Shown one piece after another: positions 1-6,726 of a stretch of 23,093 bases of DNA. Position numbers and translations under genes: made by a program. The notes beneath the pieces were generated by a model. The model did no database searches and was not told the DNA's origin. It saw only the letters and a list, made by a program, of their open reading frames with translations. Numbering within the stretch: the first letter of the stretch is position 1; each line of letters starts with the position of its first letter. The stretch comes from Phanerodontia chrysosporium (lineage: Eukaryota; Basidiomycota; Agaricomycetes; Polyporales; Phanerochaetaceae), in assembly GCA_001910725.1 (NCBI GenBank), contig MJGA01000121.1, positions 1-23,093 of the forward strand, read 5' to 3'.

Positions 1-895
1 TCGAATCTCCGCGTTCTTGTCAATCTGGCGCACTCTCTCCTTGAAGCGCAACATCTTAGCTGGGTTTACCACGAACTGGCCATCACGAACCAGCTGTCGA
101 TTTTTATGGGAGTTGACGGCCGATCGGCTGGTACCGCGGGGACCAGTTCCTTTGTTTCCCTCAAATTGACTGGTACGTTCGCCATCCGTCATATCCGAGC
201 TTCCATGATCGCTCACAGAATCCGATTCAGATGAGGTGCGAGGTCGTTTCTTTGATTGCTCAGGGTTTCGTTCAATGCAGCAATACTCTACGGAAGCGGT
301 GGTGGAGACGGACATGATGGCAGCGACAGGGGAGGGCGGAGACATAGAGGGGGGAGAAGGTCGGGGCGAGACACCAGGAGATCGTGCAGGGGAACTAGGA
401 GGTGGAGGAGGAGAGGTATTAGGAGCGGCAGTAGACATGGATATGGAGGAAGGTGAGTCTGTCTGCGCTGGCTCAACCTTCGCAAGTGCAGGATGAACGC
501 GTCCACTTGACAGCCCGAAGTTATCGCCGCTCCGCGTCCCAGAGACCCCTGAAATGTTCGGGTCGCTTATCAACTCGAGGTCCTCGATGGAGAGATCTTC
601 TGGAGACGACTCGGCCTGCAGAGTTTCCGTGTCGTCTTTGAGATCAGATCGCAGCTGCTAGAACAAGGTCAGTATGGCAGTCATGTACACCGAACTCAAA
701 ACAACTGACCTGTTTAGAGTGCGCCCGCGCAATCGCAACAAAGTACTGAACGCGCTCGCTGGCGTGCATCCGCTGGGTTATGAGGGGATCCGTGAATATG
801 CGGTGAGTGATTGCATTCAGGGCAAATACACCACACGACGTGTGATCTTGCTGAACGCCAATTGGCAGCGTGTACCCGTCATCCTTCCACCGGCC
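1..895 (-). pseudogene. ULP1-like C48 cysteine protease gene, C-terminal part, 5'-truncated by an LTR
   Basis: Read on the minus strand, 895-710 is an open exon of 62 codons. It contains LPIGVQQDHTSCGVFALNAI, the oxyanion-hole Gln plus nucleophile Cys segment typical of ULP1/SENP (C48) proteases. A 52-nt intron (709-658) follows in phase 0. Exon 657-1 is then open to the window edge, with a Ser/Pro-rich linker and a basic C-terminal stretch (KMLRFKERVRQIDK). C48 enzymes remove SUMO-like modifiers. In Agaricomycetes such genes are often multicopy and found near KDZ-type transposons, so a transposon-associated role is possible but unproven. The catalytic His and Asp, which lie upstream in the family, are missing because the LTR of element A begins at 898. 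The remaining piece cannot be an active protease. The 3' end lies outside the window. Confidence 0.72.
658..709 (-). other. Spliceosomal intron in the ULP1-like gene
   Basis: On the minus strand the exon ends AAACAG and the intron begins GTCAGT. A CTGAC branch-like site lies near the 3' end and the acceptor is TTCTAG. The length of 52 nt is typical for basidiomycetes. The frame is kept from the protease exon into the Ser/Pro-rich exon (phase 0), which supports the intron. Without splicing, an in-frame TAG at 660-658 would end the protein. Confidence 0.75.
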
Positions 896-1201
896 TCTGT
901 CACGGATGTGACGGTGCTGCCCTATTTTTCGCCGATTTTTGGCTATTTTCCTCGATTAATCCAACGGGCGAGCAGCCCTCGCGCCGTCTGGAGTCCTAGC
1001 CGCCCACACTCAGCGCCTGGCCATGCAGCGCCAGCGCCCTGATGGCGCATCACCCCTAGACGCCAGCGCATCCCGCTGCGCGCTCAGACACTGCCTGGAT
1101 CACCGGTCTGCCCTGCAACCGGTTCCCCGGATCGCCGAGGAGGCACTGTCATCCCTGATGACTCCCCTCGCCGAGACATGCCGAGCTGATCAGCCTGATG
1201 A

Positions 1202-1302
1202 CACAGCCTCGGCCCGACGCAGCCTCGAGACACTGCCAGCTGACACAGCCTCGTGACATAGCCCCAGCACAGCCTCGCCGCGCAGCCCGCGTCGCAGCCT
1301 CG
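1202..1302 (+). repeat. Five-copy C[AG]CAGCCTCG motif array in U3 of element A
   Basis: The decamer CACAGCCTCG or CGCAGCCTCG starts at 1202, 1218, 1244, 1268 and 1293, with spacings of 16, 26, 24 and 25 nt. The array sits 65-165 nt upstream of the TATA-like run, a usual place for upstream activating sites. It is repeated in the 3' LTR (shifted by 7,042). A regulatory role is inferred from position and repetition only. Confidence 0.5.
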
Positions 1303-1366
1303 CTGGCTATGCTGAGCGCTGCCCATCAGCTTATGTAATCGTATAGCCTGCCCTGAACTCTTGTAG

Positions 1367-1376
1367 TATATATAGG
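1367..1376 (+). promoter_or_regulatory. TATA-like element of the element A LTR promoter
   Basis: TATATATAGG lies about 25-34 nt upstream of A1401, the first base of the ATCTCGACCT self-primer. The spacing fits an RNA polymerase II start at or next to 1401. Confidence 0.6.
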
Positions 1377-1400
1377 TAGCACCTCTCGCTCCTGTCCGTC

Positions 1401-1410
1401 ATCTCGACCT
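1401..1410 (+). promoter_or_regulatory. Self-primer at the predicted 5' end of element A RNA
   Basis: ATCTCGACCT is the exact reverse complement of AGGTCGAGAT at 1594-1603, which begins two bases after the 5' LTR end. In Tf1 and related chromoviruses the first ~11 nt of the RNA pair with the primer binding site and, after cleavage, prime minus-strand DNA. Position, length and the two-base offset fit that scheme. Confidence 0.72.
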
Positions 1411-1428
1411 CTTGGTCAATACGGACAG

Positions 1429-1488
1429 GTAAGCCCCCGCTTGTACTGTAGTTACAAACGCTAATGATATCTTGGTCAATACGGACAG
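1429..1488 (+). other. 60-nt intron-like unit inside the LTR leader
   Basis: The unit begins GTAAGC, has a GCTAATGA branch-like site at 1460-1467 and ends in CAG. A 19-nt direct repeat (TCTTGGTCAATACGGACAG) precedes the donor at 1410-1428 and ends exactly at the acceptor at 1470-1488, so either splicing or slippage between the repeats would remove exactly 60 nt. The same unit is in the 3' LTR at 8471-8530. Splicing is inferred from the consensus sequences alone. Confidence 0.55.
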
Positions 1489-1593
1489 CTGAATAAGTTG
1501 CTCGTCGCTGCGTGACTCGCTCCGCCGCGCCTCGTCGTCGTCCTCCCCATCTGCCCTCCCTCGTGCGGCGTTGAGCCCTTGCTCCGCAACATT

Positions 1594-1603
1594 AGGTCGA
1601 GAT
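1594..1603 (+). promoter_or_regulatory. Primer binding site (self-priming type) of element A
   Basis: AGGTCGAGAT starts three bases past the last LTR base (CA then TT). It does not start with TGG, so it does not look like a tRNA 3'-end site. It pairs perfectly over 10 bp with 1401-1410 in the same transcript; pairing stops at both ends. Confidence 0.72.
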
Positions 1604-1696
1604 CTTTTGGGTGCCCTAGGCAATTTTCCCCTACCGCTCCCCCAAACCACCGTTTAAAAAAGTTTATCCCCTCCGATTAAAGCGAGTACGTCGTAG

Positions 1697-2470
1697 TCGA
1701 GCAGCCCGCTCACTCCGTACGCGTTGCTAAGGCTTGCTTTTGCAGTGCCGAAAGACGTTCGTCGAAGCGCGGCCTCTCCGCCCCCGAACGCACCTCTCCT
1801 CAAGGACCATATCCCCCAGCGCATTTTCGACCGCCTCCAACGTCGTCGCGAGGCCGGCAACCCCGTCAAGTGGACTGACCGCAAAGTCAAAGCGGTCATC
1901 AAGTACGTGTCCACGCTCCCCCAGCCTCCGCCCTCTGTCCCCTCTATCAACTGGACTGCTGTCCGCGAGGCTCGCGAAGCCGAACAACGCGTAGGCAACC
2001 GCATCCGCGAGCAGCGCCAGCGCGAGGCGCAAGAAGCCCAGGCCGCCGTAGCCGCCTCCTCCTCTAAGCTCAGTTTGGCAGAGCGCCTCAGCGCCGCCCC
2101 GACGTACGAGCCCATCGCCCGCAAGCCCATCGGTATCGACATCCCGAAGTACTCCCCCACCGATCTCGTCGGCATCTTCACGCCTAAGCTCGACGCCACC
2201 ATCAAGCGTCTCAAGGCCATCGAGGAAGTCGACCTCTTCCACCTCGTGAACAGCGACCACGCGCACGGCGTCTGTCAGCTGATCGAGCGCCTCCAGCAGA
2301 TCCGCGCCGAGCTCAGCCGCCTCGCCCCCACCACCACGTTTAAGGAGTGGCATCAATACGAGCTCGGACTAGCTCAAATTGGTGACATTTCGTTCATCGG
2401 TTTAAGGCGCAACTTCCGCCGCATCGTGGGAGAATTGGACATTGTGTACCGGGCTGGATATTTTGAGTAG
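1697..2470 (+). CDS. Pre-gag open frame without any AUG (possible N-terminal Gag extension)
   Basis: The frame opens after TAG at 1694-1696 and closes at TAG 2468-2470. It looks coding: a charged helical part with QRIFDRLQRRREAG and a Gln/Arg/Ala-rich coiled-coil-like stretch, then mixed hydrophobic and charged sequence ending EWHQYELGLAQ. It contains no methionine codon, and there is no ATG in any frame of the plus strand between 1467 and 2899. A 3' splice-like TTTTGCAG ends at 1744. The frame is the same as gag (2900). Possible expression routes are non-AUG initiation, splicing, or stop readthrough as part of a longer Gag. I do not recognise a domain. Confidence 0.5.
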   Translation, partial: SSSPLTPYALLRLAFAVPKDVRRSAASPPPNAPLLKDHIPQRIFDRLQRRREAGNPVKWTDRKVKAVIKYVSTLPQPPPSVPSINWTAVREAREAEQRVGNRIREQRQREAQEAQAAVAASSSKLSLAERLSAAPTYEPIARKPIGIDIPKYSPTDLVGIFTPKLDATIKRLKAIEEVDLFHLVNSDHAHGVCQLIERLQQIRAELSRLAPTTTFKEWHQYELGLAQIGDISFIGLRRNFRRIVGELDIVYRAGYFE

Positions 2471-2899
2471 TTTATAAATATATCTCGTGTCGCACTGGAT
2501 TTCGACTGTTCGAATTGTCCGCACTTCTTCGGGCGAACCACAGAGAACGGCGTCACCCTTCCCGCTGATCTCCACGTCGAAGAAAACAACGGGTCTCGAG
2601 AAGCCAGGGAGTGCAGCCAACAGCCCTGCCCTTATCGAGAGACTGCCCCTCCGCTACTCCCGGTTCCGCCTAGCGACCGAGAAACACAGTTCGAACGCCC
2701 TCACTTCGCGCAACGGCTAGAATTCGCCCGCGCCTCTGCCACTACCCCGAATACTCCCGATCACAGTCCCCCGGACAGCAGCCACCACTCGTCTCCCGAG
2801 ACATCGCTCGGCTCCGTCCTCTCCGACCACGAACCCGCTCCCTCGCCGTTTAATCTCTCCCGCGCTCAATCAGGAGCCAATACTCCCCGTCCCCCCAAT
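2471..2899 (+). other. In-frame open extension joining the pre-gag frame to the gag AUG
   Basis: All 143 codons from 2471 to the gag ATG are open in the gag frame, and the sequence reads as a Pro/Ser/His-rich protein stretch (SPPDSSHHSSPETS). Only the TAG at 2468-2470 separates it from the upstream open frame. Either the stop is a mutation or is bypassed, or a small intron around it is removed; candidate donor-like GT sites exist near 2382, but none gives a convincing phase match. There is no other gene in this stretch. Confidence 0.4.
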
Positions 2900-4150
2900 A
2901 TGTCAAGCACTCCCGGCGGAGCGCCTCCTGGCCCGGCTCCCCCCGACCCCATCTCCGCTGCTCTCCTGCAAATGGCCCAGGCAATGACGCAGCTCACAAA
3001 CACGGTTAACACTCTGGCCCAAACTATTGGCGCCAATCGGACAACGGTCAACGCAACGGTCAACGCCAACAAGGAGCTCCCCTTCGTCGAGAAGCCCGTC
3101 CCGTTCAAAGGGAAAGGTTCGGACACGGCCCGTCTCTTCCGCGCTGCCTACCGCATCTACGCCGATGGACAGCCGGAGAAATTCGGCAAGCGCGACGTCA
3201 ACGGCAACCTCCAGCGGGACCCCGAATCTGGCAAGATCTTGGTAGACGGCCAGAAGTGGATCGTCGGCGCTCTCTCCTTCATGCAGGATGAAGCGGCCGA
3301 ATGGGCACGGCAGTACATCGAGCAAGCAGCAGACGGCACTCAGATATTCGACGGCTCTCGCGCTACGTTCTGGGAGGCCTTCAAGAACCGGTTCGAGCCC
3401 ATGGACGAGAAGGCCGAGGCTCTCAGCAAGCTGCAGGCATGCACGCAAGGCAACCGCCGGTTCGCGGAGTTCTTTGCGGAGTTCCAAGCCCTCGCCGGCC
3501 GCACGAAGCTCACCCCGGAAGACCTGGCAGCCCGGCTACGGACGAAGTTTAACAAGGACTACCTCGAGCGGATCTCGTACATGGTCAACCCCAGCACCGG
3601 CAAAGGCCCCGAGACGTACGACGAGCTCAAGAATGCGGGTTTCGCCGTCGACCGGTCGAAGGACAAGCTCTCGCAGGACCTCTTGGCACAGCAAGGCAAG
3701 ACGTCCTCGACTCCGGCTAGCTCGTCGGCGCGCGCCTTCCGCGACCCGAACGCGATGGACATCGACGCCGCGAACATCGACGAGCTGTTTAAGGGTCTCA
3801 CCGGCACGGATCTCAAGCGCCAGTTCGACGCCGTCATGAAGGATCGCTGCAAGGTCTGCGGCTCAAAGTCCCACAAGTCCACGGACCCCGTGCACCGCGA
3901 CTCGGTCTGCAATCACTGCGGCAAGAAGGGTCACTGGTCCCGCGTCTGTCGTGCCCGCCTCGAGGGCAAGCCGAGAACCGCCCCCGCTACCGCCGCCGTC
4001 CGCGCCTCGTCTTCGGATACCTCGTCTCAGGACTCCTCGTCTCCGGCCTCCTCGTCTTCCGGCAGCTCATCTGAGGACCAAGCCGCCGCGCTCGCCGCCC
4101 TCCGCGATCAGCTGGCTCTGATACAGAAGCAGCTCGGGGGTTTTGCTTAA
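2900..4150 (+). CDS. gag: Gag (capsid/nucleocapsid) of element A
   Basis: 416 codons from the first ATG after the LTR (2900). The order is a Pro-rich N-terminus, a helical segment with MAQAMTQLTNTVNTLAQ, a retrotransposon-Gag capsid-like region around residues 65-250, and a nucleocapsid zinc knuckle CNHCGKKGHWSRVC (CX2CX4HX4C) near residues 337-350. A partial Cys/His cluster (CKVCGSKSHKS) lies just before it. The tail is Ser/Asp-rich with a short coiled coil. Gag forms the cytoplasmic virus-like particle and packages element RNA. The stop TAA at 4148-4150 follows a GGGTTTT slippery heptamer, so Pol is likely made as a Gag-Pol fusion in the -1 frame. Confidence 0.9.
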   Translation: MSSTPGGAPPGPAPPDPISAALLQMAQAMTQLTNTVNTLAQTIGANRTTVNATVNANKELPFVEKPVPFKGKGSDTARLFRAAYRIYADGQPEKFGKRDVNGNLQRDPESGKILVDGQKWIVGALSFMQDEAAEWARQYIEQAADGTQIFDGSRATFWEAFKNRFEPMDEKAEALSKLQACTQGNRRFAEFFAEFQALAGRTKLTPEDLAARLRTKFNKDYLERISYMVNPSTGKGPETYDELKNAGFAVDRSKDKLSQDLLAQQGKTSSTPASSSARAFRDPNAMDIDAANIDELFKGLTGTDLKRQFDAVMKDRCKVCGSKSHKSTDPVHRDSVCNHCGKKGHWSRVCRARLEGKPRTAPATAAVRASSSDTSSQDSSSPASSSSGSSSEDQAAALAALRDQLALIQKQLGGFA

Positions 4151-4181
4151 GGGGCCGGAGTGACGCCGCATCGTCGGTCCT
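4138..4181 (+). promoter_or_regulatory. -1 ribosomal frameshift signal between gag and pol
   Basis: G GGT TTT at 4138-4144 fits X XXY YYZ in the gag frame, with GGT and TTT as the zero-frame codons. A 6-nt spacer (4145-4150) leads to a potential 7-bp stem, GGGGCCG (4151-4157) with CGGTCCT (4175-4181), two of the pairs being G-U, and a 17-nt loop. The gag stop lies at 4148-4150. The pol frame is exactly -1 relative to gag and is open from here through the protease. Signal, spacing and frame agree; activity is not tested. Confidence 0.72.
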
Positions 4182-6726
4182 CGCTTCGTCAAGCCCGGAT
4201 TCAACTCCGGCGCCTTCGCTAGAACCACAGGACATTTCTGACGTCATCCGCTCATGTAAAATATCTGTACTAGACCCTTTCTCCAACCACTACCGTGTAC
4301 CAGTAAAGCTTACCGGAATCAATAAGACTATTCGCACGCCCGCAATGATTGATTCTGGAGCGACTTCACTGTTCATCCACGAGGATTTCTGCAAGCAGCA
4401 CAAAATCCTCACGGTACCACTCAAGAAGGAGATCACACTGTACAACATCGACGGGACTAAGAATGAAGCAGGATCTATCACGCGCCGTGCCAGACTCCAG
4501 CTCACTGTAGGTTCATATACGTTTAAGGAAGAGTTTCTTGTCACGAACATCGGTCCGGAGGACGTCATCCTCGGACTTCCGTGGCTCAAGAAATGGAATC
4601 CGAACATCGACTGGGAAACGGGAGATGTCCAGTTTCAGCTCCGCGGCGGAGCTGAGGACACCCCGGTTTTCGGTATCCATCAGATTGACGCCAACCGCTC
4701 CGAACGCCGTGAATGGCTTCGAGCAGGCATTGTTGAGGACGCCAAGGACGAAGTCTGGATCCTCGCCGGCTACACTTACTCGCAAGCGATCGCTGTCGAA
4801 GCCAATCGCGAGAAGTACGCCAAGACGTTTGAAGAGCTGGTTCCCAAGGAGTACCACCGACACAAGAAGGTGTTCTCCGAAGAAGAATCGCACCGCCTCC
4901 CGAAGCATCAACCCTGGGATCACGCGATAGATCTCGTTCCGGACGCCCCGGCATCGATCAAATCAAAGGTCTACCCCATGTCCCCAATCGAGAACGAGGA
5001 ACTACAGCGGTTCATCGACGACGCACTCGCCAAGGGTTATATCGTCCCCAGCAAGTCTCCGATCGCCTCCCCTGTATTCTTCATCAAGAAGAAGGACGGC
5101 AAGCTCCGGTTCATCCAAGATTATCGCAAGCTCAACAACATCACTGTGAAGAATCGCTACCCCCTTCCGCTCGCCTCCGACATCATCGGGAAGCTCCAGG
5201 GCGCTAAGATCTTCACCAAGTTCGACGTCCGTTGGGGCTACAACAACGTCCGGATTAAGGAAGGTGACGAGTGGAAAGCCGCCTTCGTCACTAACCGTGG
5301 TCTCTTCGAACCCCGAGTCATGTACTTCGGTCTGTGCAACAGCCCCGCTACGTTCCAGGCCCTCATGAACCATATCTTCGCCGACCTCATCGCCGAAAGC
5401 AAGGTCGCAGTTTACCTCGACGACATCCTCATCTGGTCGAACGATCTCGCTTCGCATCGGAAAATCGTTCACGAGGTCCTGGCACGCCTCGCCAAGTACG
5501 ATCTGTACCTTCGGCCCGAAAAGTGCGAGTTCGAGCGCTCAGAGATCGAGTATCTTGGGCTCCTCATCAGCGAAGGACAAGTCGGCATGGACCCCGGCAA
5601 GGTTAAGGCAGTAGCCGAGTGGCCGACCCCGAAAAACCTCAAAGACGTACGAGGCTTTGTCGGGTTCGCCAACTTCTATCGCCGTTTCATCAAAGACTTC
5701 TCAAAGATCTGCCGTCCGCTGCACGATCTGACGAAGAAGGATACTCCGTTTAATTGGGGTCCCGCACAGGCAGAAGCCTTCGAGACGCTCAAGCGCGCTT
5801 TCACGACTCAGCCCGTGCTCGCCATGTGGAGCATTGATCGGCCAACTCGCGTCGAGACCGATGCCTCTGGCTACGCCACTGGAGGAGTCATAGCCCAACG
5901 CAACCCTGAAGATGGTCTCTGGCATCCAATCGCGTATCGCTCGCAGACCATGAGCCCCGCCGAGCGGAACTACGAGATCTGGGACCGTGAGATGCTTGCA
6001 ATCATCGAAGCTCTCAAGGACTGGCGCCAGTTCCTCGAAGGTCTCCCGGAGCCTTTCGAGATCTGGACCGATCATCAGAATCTCCAGTATTGGAAGACTG
6101 CGCAGAATCTCACGCGGCGACAAGCCCGGTGGGCCTCCTACCTCGCCGAGTACGACTTCCGCATCATTCACCGCCCCGGCAAGACCCATCTCCTCGCTGA
6201 TCCGCTCTCCCGGCCCTCCTCGCTGCATGTCTCCGACGAAGAAGACAATCGCTCGCAGGTAGTGTTGAAGCCAGAGATGTTTAAGATAGCCGCCACGGCA
6301 GCCTTCGCAAACCCCTCCCCCTCGAGAAGCGCATTCGCGACTGCTCCGAAAAGGAAAAGGAAGTCGCAGACGCCCTGCAGACTCTCCGGACCAAGGGGCC
6401 CCGCAAGCTGCGCAACGGCGTCCTCGAATGGGAAGAAGACAACGGCCTCCTGTACTACCATGGGAAAGTCTATGTCCCGAACAGTGCCGCGCTGCGCAAC
6501 GACGTCATCAAGTCTTGCCACGACGCGCCGACCGCCGGACACCCTGGGAAACACACCACCCTCGAACTGGTCTCTCGGTACTATTGGTGGCCGCGCATCT
6601 CCGCCGACGTTAGCCGCTATGTGCTCGGCTGTGATCAATGCCAACGGTACAAGTCCGCCCCACATCCGAAGGCCACCCTACAGCCCCACGATGTCCCTTC
6701 AGGGCCCTGGGAACACGTCGGCGTAG
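4147..6726 (+). CDS. pol: Pol part 1 of element A: protease, reverse transcriptase, RNase H
   Basis: The -1 frame is open from before the gag stop. The first ATG is at 4345, but expression by frameshift is more likely. The domains are aspartic protease with MIDSGATSLFIH (DSGA core) and VILGLPWL; reverse transcriptase with FIKKKDGKLRFIQDYRKLN, FTKFDVRWGYNNVRI and the catalytic YLDDILI; RNase H with ETDASGYATGGVIA and IWTDHQNLQYW; and a connector with HLLADPLSRP. The conserved sequence ends near 6310. Beyond that this frame runs to 6726 as nonsense, because integrase continues in another frame. The enzymes process Gag-Pol and copy the RNA inside particles. The break looks like one base missing from a C-run at 6309-6323. 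Confidence 0.9.
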   Translation, partial: LRGRSDAASSVLASSSPDSTPAPSLEPQDISDVIRSCKISVLDPFSNHYRVPVKLTGINKTIRTPAMIDSGATSLFIHEDFCKQHKILTVPLKKEITLYNIDGTKNEAGSITRRARLQLTVGSYTFKEEFLVTNIGPEDVILGLPWLKKWNPNIDWETGDVQFQLRGGAEDTPVFGIHQIDANRSERREWLRAGIVEDAKDEVWILAGYTYSQAIAVEANREKYAKTFEELVPKEYHRHKKVFSEEESHRLPKHQPWDHAIDLVPDAPASIKSKVYPMSPIENEELQRFIDDALAKGYIVPSKSPIASPVFFIKKKDGKLRFIQDYRKLNNITVKNRYPLPLASDIIGKLQGAKIFTKFDVRWGYNNVRIKEGDEWKAAFVTNRGLFEPRVMYFGLCNSPATFQALMNHIFADLIAESKVAVYLDDILIWSNDLASHRKIVHEVLARLAKYDLYLRPEKCEFERSEIEYLGLLISEGQVGMDPGKVKAVAEWPTPKNLKDVRGFVGFANFYRRFIKDFSKICRPLHDLTKKDTPFNWGPAQAEAFETLKRAFTTQPVLAMWSIDRPTRVETDASGYATGGVIAQRNPEDGLWHPIAYRSQTMSPAERNYEIWDREMLAIIEALKDWRQFLEGLPEPFEIWTDHQNLQYWKTAQNLTRRQARWASYLAEYDFRIIHRPGKTHLLADPLSRPSSLHVSDEEDNRSQVVLKPEMFKIAATAAFANPSPSRSAFATAPKRKRKSQTPCRLSGPRGPASCATASSNGKKTTASCTTMGKSMSRTVPRCATTSSSLATTRRPPDTLGNTPPSNWSLGTIGGRASPPTLAAMCSAVINANGTSPPHIRRPPYSPTMSLQGPGNTSA

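Larger units (their letters stand above)
898..1591 (+). repeat. 5' LTR of element A
   Basis: 694 bp, TG...CA ends, repeated at 7940-8633 with an offset of 7,042 and one observed mismatch. U3 carries five copies of a C[AG]CAGCCTCG decamer. A TATA-like run TATATATAGG is at 1367-1376, and the probable transcript start is near 1401, where the self-primer begins. A 60-nt intron-like unit lies at 1429-1488. The LTR cuts into the ULP1-like gene on its left. Confidence 0.95.

Noticed and set aside
674..1042. Plus-strand open frame over the ULP1-like exon and the LTR start
   Set aside because: It crosses the LTR border, and the minus strand of the same DNA encodes a clear protease motif with a matching intron; it is a shadow.
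1023..1256. Small open frame in the LTR (repeated at 8065-8298)
   Set aside because: It lies in U3, upstream of the TATA-like run, and is low-complexity from the repeated CAGCCTCG motif.
1654..2356. Two long minus-strand frames opposite the pre-gag frame
   Set aside because: Antisense of a GC-rich plus-strand frame that shares phase with gag; Arg/Ser or Gly/Glu-rich without motifs.
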